A DNA stretch of 64,000 bases from Ramlibacter monticola (GCF_016722785.1 NZ_JAEQNE010000004.1:186001-250000), one strand, 5' to 3'. Counted from the stretch's first letter, positions 33,866 through 44,866 are shown. Translations and numbers: made by a program. The notes: generated by a model not told the origin, from the letters alone.

Positions 33866-35263
33866 ATGAGAGCAGTCGATGTGGTGGTCATGGCGGCCGG
33901 CAAGGGCACGCGGATGAAAAGCCGGACCCCGAAGGTGCTGCACAAGCTGGGGGGCCGGCCCCTGATCGCGCACGTGATCGAGACGGCGCAGGCGCTCCAC
34001 GCGCGCCGCACGATCGTGATCACCGGCCACGGCGCCGAGGGCGTGGAAGCCTGGCTGCGCGATTCCGCCGCGGCGGCGGGCCGCGGCGCGCCGGACTTCG
34101 TGCGCCAGGAGCCGCAACTGGGCACCGGGCACGCGGTGCAGCAGGTGGTGCCCGTGCTGCCGGACGACGGCATCGCCCTCATCCTCAATGGCGACGTGCC
34201 GCTCATCCGCCCCGAGACGCTGCAGGCGCTGGTGGACAAGTGCGGCGGCGAGCGGCTGGCGCTGCTGACCATCGAGATGGCCGACCCGACCGGCTATGGC
34301 CGCATCGTCCGCTCCGGCGATTCGGTGCAGGCCATCGTGGAGCACAAGGACGCGAGCCACGCCCAGCGCGCCATCCGCGAGGTCTACACCGGCTTCATGG
34401 CGGTGCCGTCCGAGCGGCTGAAGCGCTGGCTGGCGCGCCTGACCAACGACAACGCCCAGGGCGAGTACTACCTGACCGACGTGGTCCGGCTGGCCGTCGC
34501 GGACGGCTGCCCCGTGGTGGCCGCGCAGGCCCTGGAACCGGTGGAGGTCGACGGCGTGAACAGCCCGCTGCAGCTCGCGCAGCTGGAGCGCGCGTTCCAG
34601 TTGCGGCAGGCGCGGGCGCTGATGGAGCAGGGCGTGCGGATGGCCGACCCTGCGCGGTTCGACCTGCGGGGCCGGCTCGAATGCGGCCAGGACGTGGAGA
34701 TCGACGTCAACTGCGTGTTCGAGGGCCACGTGGTGCTGGGCGACGACGTGCGCATCGGGCCCAACTGCGTGATCGCGAATGCGCGGATCGCCGCGGGGGC
34801 CGTGCTGCAGGCGTACACGCACATCGACGGCGAGGGGACGGGCGTCGAAGTGGGCGAGGGTGCGCTGATCGGGCCGTTCGCGCGGCTGCGCCCGGGCGCG
34901 AAGCTGGGGCCGGAAGTGCACATCGGCAACTTCGTCGAGGTGAAGAATTCGACGCTGGCGCGGGGCGCGAAGGCGAACCACCTGGCCTACCTGGGCGACT
35001 CGGTGGTGGGCGAGCGGGTGAACTACGGCGCCGGCAGCATCACCGCCAACTACGACGGCGCGAACAAGCATCGCACCGTCATCGAGGCGGACGTGCACGT
35101 GGGCAGCAACTGCGTGCTGGTGGCGCCGGTCACCATCGCGGCGGGTGGCACGGTGGGCGCGGGATCGGTGGTGAACAAGAACACCGAGCCGGGCGCGCTG
35201 ACGGTCGCGCGGGCGCGGCAGGCGAGCATCGCCAACTGGCAGCGGCCGAAGAAGGCGAAATGA
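33866..35263 (+). CDS. glmU: Bifunctional GlcNAc-1-P uridyltransferase / GlcN-1-P acetyltransferase
   Basis: GlmU makes UDP-GlcNAc for peptidoglycan and lipopolysaccharide. The 465-residue protein has the N-terminal pyrophosphorylase domain (MAAGKGTRMKSRTPKVLH, then GTGHAVQQ and NGDVPLI) and a C-terminal left-handed beta-helix acetyltransferase domain with hexapeptide repeats and the NYDGANKHRTVI catalytic region. The ATG at 33866 begins the conserved domain; in-frame starts upstream would overlap the divergent lipoprotein start. glmS, the first step of the same pathway, lies 630 bases downstream past an Lrp-type regulator. Confidence 0.96.
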   Translation: MRAVDVVVMAAGKGTRMKSRTPKVLHKLGGRPLIAHVIETAQALHARRTIVITGHGAEGVEAWLRDSAAAAGRGAPDFVRQEPQLGTGHAVQQVVPVLPDDGIALILNGDVPLIRPETLQALVDKCGGERLALLTIEMADPTGYGRIVRSGDSVQAIVEHKDASHAQRAIREVYTGFMAVPSERLKRWLARLTNDNAQGEYYLTDVVRLAVADGCPVVAAQALEPVEVDGVNSPLQLAQLERAFQLRQARALMEQGVRMADPARFDLRGRLECGQDVEIDVNCVFEGHVVLGDDVRIGPNCVIANARIAAGAVLQAYTHIDGEGTGVEVGEGALIGPFARLRPGAKLGPEVHIGNFVEVKNSTLARGAKANHLAYLGDSVVGERVNYGAGSITANYDGANKHRTVIEADVHVGSNCVLVAPVTIAAGGTVGAGSVVNKNTEPGALTVARARQASIANWQRPKKAK

Positions 35264-35266
35264 GCG

Positions 35267-35770
35267 TCAGGCGCGCCTGACCACCGGGATCCGCGGCCGG
35301 AACTTTCCCCTCTTCACCGAAAAGAACGCCTTCACGTTGCGCACGTTCGCGTCGCTCGTGAACAGGCGCTGCGCGAGCGCCAGGTAGTCCGGCATGTCGC
35401 GCGCGTAGACGATCAGGATGAAGTCCGGCCCGGGCGACACGCGGTAGCACTGCTGCACGGCGTCGTCGGCCAACACGCGCTGCTCGAAGGCCTCCTGCTC
35501 CGCGCTGCCCTGGCGGTCCAGGGAGACCTCCACCACCGCCTCCAGCCCGTGGCCCAGGACGGCTGCCAGCCGCTCCGGGTTCAGCACCGCCATCTCGCGC
35601 TCCACCAGGCCGGCCTCGCGCAAGCGCTTCACCCGCCGCAGGCAGGTCGCCGGCGAGATGTGCACCCTCGCCGCCAGGTCCTGGTTGCTCAAGGAACTGT
35701 CCGCCTGGAGCTGTTCGAGCAGCGCGAGGTCGATGGCATCGACGGCGGCTGGTTGCAGAAGGGAGGCCAA
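35267..35770 (-). CDS. Lrp/AsnC family transcriptional regulator
   Basis: A 167-residue Lrp-type regulator: an N-terminal helix-turn-helix (LSNQDLAARVHISPATCLRRVKRL) and a C-terminal RAM domain with YRVSPGPDFILIVYARD. Only a TTG at 35768-35770 is available as a start, with no purine-rich ribosome site in front; the codons just upstream include stops. It is convergent with glmU and divergent from glmS, with repeated sequence motifs in the shared gap. Control of glmS, itself, or an amino-acid response is inferred from position. Confidence 0.88.
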   Translation of the reverse strand: MASLLQPAAVDAIDLALLEQLQADSSLSNQDLAARVHISPATCLRRVKRLREAGLVEREMAVLNPERLAAVLGHGLEAVVEVSLDRQGSAEQEAFEQRVLADDAVQQCYRVSPGPDFILIVYARDMPDYLALAQRLFTSDANVRNVKAFFSVKRGKFRPRIPVVRRA

Positions 35771-35894
35771 TGGGAAATATTATTGCGTTTATTGCTTTGC
35801 ATGAAAGTGTATTGCATTTCGCATGAAATTTAGATGGCATATTGCGCGCCCGCCCCCCTACAGTCTTTGCATCCCCAGTCAATAGGTGCATCTC
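35771..35894. promoter_or_regulatory. A/T-rich divergent control region with direct repeats
   Basis: This 124-base gap between the Lrp-type gene and glmS is much richer in A/T than its neighbours. GCATGAAA occurs at 35799-35806 and 35821-35828, 22 bases (two helical turns) apart, and ATTGC occurs at 35782, 35791, 35811 and 35841. Phased repeats in a bent A/T-rich region are typical of Lrp-family binding. glmS in this group has no recognisable ribozyme leader. Confidence 0.5.
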
Positions 35895-37739
<1,845 letters not shown>

Positions 37740-37811
37740 GGGGGCGCGTTTTCACGCACTCTGCTGCTACTGGCCTGGTGCGGGTCGTGAGCCCCTTCCA
37801 CCGTACCAATC

Positions 37812-37848
37812 GAAGGTAGGAAGTCCGGGGTTCGGGCAGCCTACCTTC
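37812..37848. terminator. Stem-loop between convergent glmS and lacI-type genes
   Basis: GAAGGTAGG (37812-37820) pairs with CCTACCTTC (37840-37848) across a 19-base loop that can pair further. It lies in the 113-base convergent gap, where a bidirectional terminator is expected. There is no long T tract. Confidence 0.5.
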
Positions 37849-37852
37849 CGAA

Positions 37853-38911
37853 CTACCCCCGCGGCCCGGTGCTGCGCCGGATCACCAGGTGGACCGGCAG
37901 CGGAGCCGCAGCCTCCGGAGCTTGGTTCTGCAAGACCGCCAGCAAGTGCCGCCCTGCCTGCTCACCCATCTCCTGGATCGGCAAATGCACCGTCGTCAGC
38001 GGCGGATGCATGAACGGCGCAAATTCGTTGTCGTTGAAGCTGGCCACGGACAGGCGCTGGGGCACGGGCACGCCAGCCTGGTCGAGCGCGGCCAGCGCGC
38101 CGGCGGCCAAGTAGTCGTTGCCGCAAACCACAGCGCTGACGGGACTGCCGCCCAACCGGATCCGCTCCATGGCGTCGAAGCCCTGCTGCAGTCCGTACTC
38201 CGTTTCGACGGTGGCGTCTTCGCGCAAGGTCAGGCCGCGCTTGGCGACCGCCCGCATCAGCCCCGCCAGGCGCGCCTCGGCGCGCTCGTTGTTCCTGGTG
38301 TAGCCGCCAATGAAGCCGATCTCGCGGTGGCCGAAGTCGGCCAGATGATCGACCACCAGGGCGGCCGCCTGCGACTCGTCGAAGCCCACGCATGGGCCCA
38401 GTGCGTCGTCCTGCGTCCACAGTTGCACGAACGGCGTCCCCTGCGTCTTGAGCAGCGCGAAAACCTCCTGCGGATGGCGTGAACCCAGCAGGGCCAGCGC
38501 GTCCACGCCCCGGGCCAGCAGCGTTCGCACCATGTCCGTGGTCTGCGAACCCTTGTTGTCCGGCGCCGCCAACAGCAAGGTGTAGCCGCGTTCCGCGAGC
38601 GTGGTTTCCAGCGCCTGGACCATCGTGGGAAAGGACGAAGTGCCGAAGCGGGGAATGACGGCGCCCACCGTCAGGGTGCGCCGCATCGCCATGGCCCTCG
38701 CCGCTCCGTTCGGTACATAGCCGATTCGGTCCGCCGCCTCGAGCACCCGCTGGCGAGTGGCCTCGCTGATCATCTCGGGCCGTGACAGCGCCCGCGACAC
38801 AGTTCCGGGCGAAACCCCCGCCAGTGCGGCGACGTCTTCGAGCGATGCCGCACGGGCCCTGGCGTTCGGCTTGGTTGGGGTCGGAAATTCGGCCGTCGGT
38901 CTGGAAGACAT
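37853..38911 (-). CDS. LacI family transcriptional regulator
   Basis: A 352-residue repressor-type protein: helix-turn-helix with SLEDVAALAGVSPGTVSRAL and a hinge helix (YVPNGAARAMA), then a periplasmic-binding-protein-like effector domain. It is closest in feel to GntR/IdnR-like LacI members of proteobacteria. ATG 38911 (MSSRPTAEF) is preferred to a start 51 bases upstream. It is divergent from the TPP-enzyme operon, and two palindromes of LacI-operator type lie between them, so it very likely represses that operon and itself. Confidence 0.92.
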   Translation of the reverse strand: MSSRPTAEFPTPTKPNARARAASLEDVAALAGVSPGTVSRALSRPEMISEATRQRVLEAADRIGYVPNGAARAMAMRRTLTVGAVIPRFGTSSFPTMVQALETTLAERGYTLLLAAPDNKGSQTTDMVRTLLARGVDALALLGSRHPQEVFALLKTQGTPFVQLWTQDDALGPCVGFDESQAAALVVDHLADFGHREIGFIGGYTRNNERAEARLAGLMRAVAKRGLTLREDATVETEYGLQQGFDAMERIRLGGSPVSAVVCGNDYLAAGALAALDQAGVPVPQRLSVASFNDNEFAPFMHPPLTTVHLPIQEMGEQAGRHLLAVLQNQAPEAAAPLPVHLVIRRSTGPRG

Positions 38912-38930
38912 AGGCGCCGATCCTACTCCA

Positions 38931-38946
38931 ATGCAAACGCGTGCAT
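38931..38946. promoter_or_regulatory. LacI-family operator, proximal to the regulator gene
   Basis: ATGCAAACGCGTGCAT is a near-perfect palindrome with the central CG step usual for LacI-family operators. It sits 20 bases upstream of the regulator ATG, positioned for autorepression. Confidence 0.7.
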
Positions 38947-39064
38947 ACCCCATCTTGGTCAATGATTGACGAGCGTCTGACTTGCAGATTCCTTAAATAT
39001 CAACGGTGTTCTCAAGCGTATAGGGTAAACCCTGTGGTTCAGACGGCAGTGATCGCCTATCGTT

Positions 39065-39082
39065 AATGCAAGCGCTTGCATT
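39065..39082. promoter_or_regulatory. LacI-family operator, proximal to the TPP-enzyme operon
   Basis: AATGCAAGCGCTTGCATT is a perfect 18-base palindrome sharing ATGCAA/TTGCAT half-sites with the site at 38931-38946. It ends 38 bases before the TPP-enzyme ATG. The two centres are 135 bases apart, a distance that would allow looping. Confidence 0.78.
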
Positions 39083-39120
39083 GCAGGCAACCACTCCTTC
39101 ATCCGACGAACGCACCCGAC

Positions 39121-40797
39121 ATGCCTACCACCAAGAACGCACTGGTCCAGACCCTCATCGACTGCGGCGCCCAACACGCCTTCACCCTGCCGGGCCTGGG
39201 CATCACCTGGATGCTCGACGAGTTCTACGAGAAGCGGGAAGAACTGAACGTCGTGCTGACCCGCAGCGAGCAGATCGCCGCCACCATGGCCCAGGTCTAC
39301 GGCCGCCTGACCGGCAAGCCCGGCGTGTACATGGGCCAGGGCCCGTTCGCCAGCACCACCGGCGCCTTCGGCATCATGGAGGCCTACTTCGCCGGCTCGC
39401 CCATGGTGGTGCTCACCGACACCTCGTGCTATGACGGCTTCGGCATGTACGGCGTCTACCAGACCATGACGGGCGACTACGGCGCCGCCAACATCCGCCA
39501 GTCCCTGGGCACCATGACCAAGTACACGGCCTACGCGACCGAGCCGCACGAGGCCGTCTACGGCCTGCAGCTGGCGTACAAGCACGCCCAGCTGCCGCGC
39601 ATGGGCCCGGCGGCCCTGATCCTGAAGTCCCCGATCATCAAGCGCGAGATGCCCGAGCAGACCCGCGTGAAGCTGTACCCGACCGAGGGCTACCTGCAGC
39701 ACACCCCGCAGCAGATCAGCCAGCCGGCCATGGTCAAGCTCGCCGAGCTGGTCGCCAAGGCCAAGACCCCGGTGATCATCGCCGGCCAGGGCGCGCAGAC
39801 CGCCGAGTCCCGCGGCCTGCTGGCCGAGGTCGCCGCCCGCGGCGGCATCGCCGTAGCCACCAGCTACAACGGCAAGGGCGTCATCGACGAGACCCTGCCC
39901 ATCGCCGTCGGCATGCTGGGCACCTGGGGCAGCAAGAGCGCCAACCGGATGGTGGCCAAGGCCGACCTGGTGATCGCCCTGGGCGCCAGCCTGGGCCCCG
40001 ACTACCTGCGCTTCCGCGACGAAAGCATCGTCGACCCGACCCGCCAGACCATCGTGCAGATCGACATCGACCCGCGCAACGCCGGCTGGGTCTACCCGGT
40101 CGACATGGCGATCGAAGGCGACGTGGCCCAAGCCCTGCGCGCCCTCAAGACCCTGGACCTGGGCGAGCCCGGCGAGCGCCTGACCGCCATCGCCCAGAAC
40201 AACCGCGAACACGCCTTCGGCGTGCTGCCGCCCACCGTCGCTGCCGACGGCACGATGCACAACGCGGACATCGTGCGCGTGCTGGACCGCATCCTGACGC
40301 CCAACGACATGCTGTCGCTGGACGCCGGCAACAACCGCATCTGGGTCACCAGCATGCTGCGCCTGCGCACCCCCGGCCAGCTGGTGGTGCCCGGCGGCAT
40401 CGGCGGCATGGGCTGGGCCCTGCCGGCGGCCGCGGCCACCAAGCTGGTCTACCCCGAGCGCAACTCCATCTGCCTGATCGGCGACGGCGGCGCCGCGATG
40501 ACGCTCAGTACCCTGGCCACCTGCGTGCAGCAGAAGCTGCCCATCACGGTGATCGTGTGCAACAACCGCGGCCTGGGCATGGTGCGCGACAACATGAAGC
40601 AGCGCCGCATCGCCGTGGACTTCTCCGACATCGACTTCGCCATGGTGGCGCAGGGCATGGGTTGCAACGGCGTGCGGGTCGACCGCGCCGATGCCCTGGC
40701 CGACGCCATCGGCGCGGCCCGCCGCTCCGACCGGCCGACGGTGATCGACGTTTCGGTCGACCCCGCTGCCAGCCACGTCCCGGCCTCCGACTACTGA
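39121..40797 (+). CDS. Thiamine-pyrophosphate-dependent enzyme (acetolactate synthase-like)
   Basis: A 558-residue member of the acetohydroxyacid synthase/benzoylformate decarboxylase superfamily. The N-terminal pyrimidine domain has the catalytic Glu50 (TRSEQIAATMAQVYGRLTGKPG). A central DHS-like domain follows, then a C-terminal diphosphate-binding domain with GDGG at 454-457 and the VCNNRGLGMV metal-binding end. It lacks a regulatory-subunit partner and sits in a catabolic operon, so a decarboxylase or lyase role on a 2-keto acid is more likely than branched amino acid synthesis. ATG 39121 is chosen over an in-frame ATG at 39076. Confidence 0.85.
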   Translation: MPTTKNALVQTLIDCGAQHAFTLPGLGITWMLDEFYEKREELNVVLTRSEQIAATMAQVYGRLTGKPGVYMGQGPFASTTGAFGIMEAYFAGSPMVVLTDTSCYDGFGMYGVYQTMTGDYGAANIRQSLGTMTKYTAYATEPHEAVYGLQLAYKHAQLPRMGPAALILKSPIIKREMPEQTRVKLYPTEGYLQHTPQQISQPAMVKLAELVAKAKTPVIIAGQGAQTAESRGLLAEVAARGGIAVATSYNGKGVIDETLPIAVGMLGTWGSKSANRMVAKADLVIALGASLGPDYLRFRDESIVDPTRQTIVQIDIDPRNAGWVYPVDMAIEGDVAQALRALKTLDLGEPGERLTAIAQNNREHAFGVLPPTVAADGTMHNADIVRVLDRILTPNDMLSLDAGNNRIWVTSMLRLRTPGQLVVPGGIGGMGWALPAAAATKLVYPERNSICLIGDGGAAMTLSTLATCVQQKLPITVIVCNNRGLGMVRDNMKQRRIAVDFSDIDFAMVAQGMGCNGVRVDRADALADAIGAARRSDRPTVIDVSVDPAASHVPASDY

Positions 40798-40815
40798 TCC
40801 ACCGTGGGGAAAGCC

Positions 40816-41535
40816 ATGCAGCCCGTTGCCATCGTCACCGGCGGCGCCAGCAACATCGGCTGGGCCTGCGCCCAGCGCCTGGCCGTCAGCCACCTCGTGG
40901 TGATCGCCGACATCAAGGCCCCGGAACAGCCGCTGCCGCCCGGCATGCAGTTCCTGGCCACCAATGTCACGCAGCCCGAAGACTGCCGCGCGCTGCTGGC
41001 CCATGCGCAGGCCCTGGGGCCGGTGAAGGCGCTGGTGCATTCGGCGGCGATCACCGCGCCCGCCAGGCCGGTCGAGCAGATCACGCTCGACGAATGGCGG
41101 CGCGTGATCGACATCAACCTCACCGGTGCCTTCATCGTGGCGCAGGCGGCCATCCCGGCCCTGCGCGCCGCCCAGGGCAGCATGGTCATGATCGCGTCGC
41201 GCGCCGCGCGCACCGGCGTGGCCGCGCTGGTGCCCACCAGCCAGGGCGTCAAGCCGCACTACTGCGCCTCCAAGGCGGGGCTGCTGTCCCTGGTCAAGTC
41301 GCTGGCCACCGAATTGGCCGCCGACGGGATCCGGGTCAACGCCGTGCTGCCCGGCTCGATCGAGGGCGCGATGATCCCGCGCGAGCGCTGGCCGGAACTG
41401 GCCGCGCACATTCCGCTACGCCGCCTGGGGCTGCCCGAGGAGATCGCCGACGCGGCGAACTTCCTGTGCTCCGCCGAAGCGCGCTACATCACGGGCCACG
41501 CCATGGACGTCAATGGCGGCACCTGGATGAACTGA
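40816..41535 (+). CDS. SDR family oxidoreductase
   Basis: A 239-residue classical SDR: cofactor motif TGGASNIG near the N-terminus, HSAA, the catalytic Ser in MVMIASRAA, and YCASK. The ATG at 40816 has GGGGAAAG in front and is preferred to a GTG at 40804. It is the second gene of the LacI-controlled operon, 18 bases after the TPP enzyme stop. The aspartate in VIADIK after the second strand suggests NAD(H). The substrate is unknown. Confidence 0.88.
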   Translation: MQPVAIVTGGASNIGWACAQRLAVSHLVVIADIKAPEQPLPPGMQFLATNVTQPEDCRALLAHAQALGPVKALVHSAAITAPARPVEQITLDEWRRVIDINLTGAFIVAQAAIPALRAAQGSMVMIASRAARTGVAALVPTSQGVKPHYCASKAGLLSLVKSLATELAADGIRVNAVLPGSIEGAMIPRERWPELAAHIPLRRLGLPEEIADAANFLCSAEARYITGHAMDVNGGTWMN

Positions 41536-41568
41536 ACCCGTTCAGCAACTTCACACCAGAACAGAGAC

Positions 41569-42546
41569 ATGCATTTCCCCCGTTGGATTCCGGCCGCCCT
41601 GGCGGCCTTTGCCCTGGCCTTCAGTGGCGTCGCCTCGGCCCAGAACAACTACCCGAACCGCCCGGTGCGCGTGATCGTGCCCTTCCCGCCCGGCGGTGCC
41701 ACCGACATCGTCGGCCGCCTGGTGGCCGAGCGCCTGCAGGCCGCCCTGGGCCAGCCCTTCATCGTCGACAACAAGTCGGGCGCCAGCGGCAACATCGGCG
41801 TCGCTGAAACCGTGCGCTCGGCGCCCGATGGCTACACGCTGGTCGTGGGCGCGCCCCAGACGCTGACCATCAACCCGCAGTTGTTCGCCAACATGCCCTT
41901 CAATCCGCAGAAGGACCTGGCGCCCATCGTCGTGGTGGCCTCCGTGCCGAACGTGCTGCTCGTCAACACCAAGGTGCCGGTGAAGAACGCCGCGGAACTG
42001 GTGGCCCTGGCCAAGGCCAAGGTCGGCAAGCTGTCCTACGGTTCCACCAGCATCGGCAGCACGCCGCACCTGTCGGCGGAACTGATGAAGTCCATGACCG
42101 GCACGAACATCCTGCACATCCCCTACCGCGGCAGCGCCCCGGCCATGCAGGACCTGATCGGCGGCCAGATCGACATCCTGTTCGACCAGCTGCCCTCCGC
42201 ACTGCCCCAAATCAAGGCCGGCACCGTGCACGTCCTGGCCGTCACCACGCTGAAGCGCTCGCAGGCCGCCCCCGAACTGCCGACCCTGGACGAAAGCGGC
42301 ATCAAGGGCTTCGACTCCGAAGGCTGGTTCGGCCTGCTGGCCCCCGCCAACACCCCGCGCCCCATCCTCGAGCGCATCAACGCCGAAGTGAACAAGGCCC
42401 TGGCCTCGCCTGAATTCCGCGAGCGTCTGGCCAAGGCCGGCGCCGAACCCGTCGGCGGCTCGATCGACAGCTTCGGCGAGCGCATCGCGAAGGAATCGCA
42501 GCGTTGGGGGCGCGTGATCAAGTTTGCCAACATCAAGGCGGAGTAA
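41569..42546 (+). CDS. Bug/TctC-type periplasmic receptor
   Basis: A 325-residue Bug-family binding protein with a signal peptide ending ASAQ, YPNRPVRVIVPFPPGGATD, DNKSGASGNIGVAE and HIPYRGSAPAMQDLIGGQID. It is the likely receptor for the compound degraded by this operon. No TctAB membrane subunits are present. It is clearly homologous to the receptor at 21754-22728, but distinct enough that a recent duplication is unlikely. Confidence 0.93.
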   Translation: MHFPRWIPAALAAFALAFSGVASAQNNYPNRPVRVIVPFPPGGATDIVGRLVAERLQAALGQPFIVDNKSGASGNIGVAETVRSAPDGYTLVVGAPQTLTINPQLFANMPFNPQKDLAPIVVVASVPNVLLVNTKVPVKNAAELVALAKAKVGKLSYGSTSIGSTPHLSAELMKSMTGTNILHIPYRGSAPAMQDLIGGQIDILFDQLPSALPQIKAGTVHVLAVTTLKRSQAAPELPTLDESGIKGFDSEGWFGLLAPANTPRPILERINAEVNKALASPEFRERLAKAGAEPVGGSIDSFGERIAKESQRWGRVIKFANIKAE

Positions 42547-42550
42547 GTCG

Positions 42551-43381
42551 ATGGCGGAAATCAACTACGGCGGCCCGGTGAAGGTCGCCGGCGGCGACAC
42601 GGGCCGCGGCTGCCGGCGCTTCGGCGGCAAGGTGGCCCTGCTCACCGGGGCGGCGCGCGGCATCGGCTTCGCCTCCGCCGTGCGCCTGGCCGGCGAAGGC
42701 GCCAGGGTCTGCATCACCGACCGGGACGCGCGTGCCTTGGAAGAAGCCGTCGGCATCGCCGCGGCGGCCGGCGTGCAGCTGCACTCCTGTGTAATGGATT
42801 CCTCCGACGCCGGGGACGTAGCGCAGCGTATCGAAGAAGTGTCAGTGACGGTCGGCGGCATCGACATCCTCGTCAACAACGCGGGCGGCTCGCTGCACAC
42901 CCCTTTCCAGTTCATGCAGGAAAGCGACGCGGACTGGCAGCGCGTGATGGACCTCAACCTGATGGGCGCAGTCTGGGCCAGCAAGGCGGTGCTGCCCGGC
43001 ATGATTGCCAAGCGCTACGGGCGCATCGTGAACTTCGGCTCCAAGGCCGGCCGCTACGGCAGCCTGATCGCCGGCGCCAACTACGCGGCGGCAAAGGGCG
43101 CGGTGGCCTCCATGACGCGCCAGATGGCGCAGGAGTTCGGCCCCATGGGCATCACCGTCAACAGCATCTGCCCGGGCGTGGTGATGACCGAGCGCACTTC
43201 CAGCCTGTGGTCCGAGCGGCGCACCGCGGAGGAACGCGAGCAGGTCCTGGCCACGATCCCCGTGCGCCGCTACTGCGAGGTCGACGACGTCGCCGCGACG
43301 GTGGCGTTTCTGGCCAGCGACGATAGCGCCTTCATCACCGGCGCTTCGCTGGACCTGAACGGCGGCCAGGCGATGGCCTGA
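42551..43381 (+). CDS. SDR family oxidoreductase
   Basis: A 276-residue classical SDR: an extended N-terminus of about 25 residues, then TGAARGIG, NNAGGS, the catalytic Ser in IVNFGSKAGRYGS and YAAAK, and a C-terminal GASLDLNGGQAMA. An Asp (CITDRD) follows the second strand, pointing to NAD preference. It starts 4 bases after the Bug gene stop and is followed after 11 bases by the aldehyde dehydrogenase, so all belong to one transcript. The substrate is unknown. Confidence 0.88.
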   Translation: MAEINYGGPVKVAGGDTGRGCRRFGGKVALLTGAARGIGFASAVRLAGEGARVCITDRDARALEEAVGIAAAAGVQLHSCVMDSSDAGDVAQRIEEVSVTVGGIDILVNNAGGSLHTPFQFMQESDADWQRVMDLNLMGAVWASKAVLPGMIAKRYGRIVNFGSKAGRYGSLIAGANYAAAKGAVASMTRQMAQEFGPMGITVNSICPGVVMTERTSSLWSERRTAEEREQVLATIPVRRYCEVDDVAATVAFLASDDSAFITGASLDLNGGQAMA

Positions 43382-43392
43382 AGAAGGGGAAC

Positions 43393-44844
43393 ATGCTCTC
43401 TTCCGAACTGCTGCGCACCGGCGCGCTGATCGCCGGCGCGTGGGTCGAATCCGGCGAACGCTACGCCGTCACCAACCCCGCCAACGGCGAGGAACTGGCT
43501 CAGGTGGTCCGAGCCGACGCGGAGCTGGCGGATACCGCCGTGCGTGTCGCCGCCGCCGCCCTGCCTGCCTGGCGCGCCGCCACGGCAAAGCACCGAGCCG
43601 GCATCCTGAGCCGGTGGGCTGCCCTGATGATGGCCCACCAGGACCAGCTGGCCGCCATCCTGACGGCCGAACAGGGCAAGCCCCTGGCCGAAGCCCGCGG
43701 CGAAGTCGCCTACGCCGCGAGCTTCCTGGAATGGTTCGCCGAAGAGGGCAAGCGCGCCTACGGCGACGTGATTCCCTCGCACAAGGCGGACGCTCGCATC
43801 ATGGTGCTGAAGGAGCCGGTGGGCGTGGTGGCAGCCATCACGCCCTGGAACTTCCCGCTGGCCATGGTCACCCGCAAGCTCGGGCCGGCGCTGGCCGCCG
43901 GCTGCACCGTGGTGCTCAAGCCCTCCGAGGAAACTCCGCTGTCGGCGCATGCGCTGGCGGTGCTGGGGATGCAGGCCGGCCTGCCGGATGGCGTGATCAA
44001 CGTCGTCTCCGGCGACGCCGCGGCGATCGGCGAGGCCTGGATGCGCAGCGACGTGGTCCGCAAGGTCTCCTTCACCGGCTCCACCCGCGTCGGCAAGCTG
44101 CTGATGCGCCAGGCCGCCGACACGCTGAAGAAGGTTTCGCTGGAGCTGGGGGGCAACGCGCCCTTCATCGTCTTCGACGACGCCGACATCGATGCGGCCG
44201 TGGCCGGCGCCATGGCATCGAAGTTCCGCAACACGGGCCAGACCTGCGTGTGCGTCAACCGCTTCTACGTGCAGCAGGGCGTGTACCAGGCATTCACCAC
44301 GCGACTGGCCGAGGCCGTGCGCAAGCTGAAGGTCGCCCACGGCACCGAGCCCGGCGCCGAGCAGGGCCCGCTGATCAACCAGGCGGCCCTGGCCAAGGTG
44401 CGCCGGCACGTGGCCGACGCCCGCGAAAAAGGGGCGCGCGTCCTGTGCGGCGGCGAGCCGCACGCGCTGGGCGGCACCTTCTACCAGCCGACCGTGATCG
44501 CCGAGGCGCAAGCGGGCATGGAGATGGCGCAGGAGGAAACCTTCGGCCCGGTCGCGGCCTGCTACCGCTTCGAGACCGAGGACGAGGTGATCCGCCTGGC
44601 CAACGCCACGAGCGTGGGCCTGGCAGCCTATTTCTACAGCCGCGACCTGGCCCGCGTGTGGTCGGTGGCGGAGCGGCTCGAAGTGGGGATGGTCGGCGTC
44701 AACGAAGGCCTCATCTCCACCGAACTGGCGCCCTTCGGCGGCATCAAGGAGTCCGGTTGCGGCCGCGAAGGCTCGCGTTACGGCCTGGACGACTACATGG
44801 AAACCAAGTACGTGCTGATGGGCGGGCTGCGCGCCCGCGGCTGA
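43393..44844 (+). CDS. NAD(P)-dependent aldehyde dehydrogenase, succinate-semialdehyde type
   Basis: A 483-residue aldehyde dehydrogenase: PWNFPLAMVTRKLGPALAAG, GSTRVGKLLM, the general base Glu in LELGGNAP and the nucleophile Cys in FRNTGQTCVC. The FPLAM and TRKLGPALAAG pattern with the C-terminal SGCGREGSRYGLDDYMETKY is typical of the GabD-like succinate semialdehyde dehydrogenase group, but related hydroxy- or carboxy-aldehydes are possible. It oxidises an aldehyde presumably made by the TPP enzyme in this operon. Confidence 0.9.
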   Translation: MLSSELLRTGALIAGAWVESGERYAVTNPANGEELAQVVRADAELADTAVRVAAAALPAWRAATAKHRAGILSRWAALMMAHQDQLAAILTAEQGKPLAEARGEVAYAASFLEWFAEEGKRAYGDVIPSHKADARIMVLKEPVGVVAAITPWNFPLAMVTRKLGPALAAGCTVVLKPSEETPLSAHALAVLGMQAGLPDGVINVVSGDAAAIGEAWMRSDVVRKVSFTGSTRVGKLLMRQAADTLKKVSLELGGNAPFIVFDDADIDAAVAGAMASKFRNTGQTCVCVNRFYVQQGVYQAFTTRLAEAVRKLKVAHGTEPGAEQGPLINQAALAKVRRHVADAREKGARVLCGGEPHALGGTFYQPTVIAEAQAGMEMAQEETFGPVAACYRFETEDEVIRLANATSVGLAAYFYSRDLARVWSVAERLEVGMVGVNEGLISTELAPFGGIKESGCGREGSRYGLDDYMETKYVLMGGLRARG

Positions 44845-44866
44845 TCGACAGGCACAGGAAGAATCG

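Noticed and set aside
32969..35098. Long minus-strand frame continuous with the MFS gene
   Set aside because: It is antisense to the lipoprotein region and glmU; the MFS similarity begins only at the GTG at 32968.
35771..35894. glmS ribozyme
   Set aside because: The 124-base leader region has no resemblance to the ribozyme core and this element is typical of Gram-positive bacteria.
39121..40797. Biosynthetic acetolactate synthase large subunit (ilvB)
   Set aside because: No small regulatory subunit or ilvC follows; the setting is a LacI-regulated catabolic operon with a Bug receptor.
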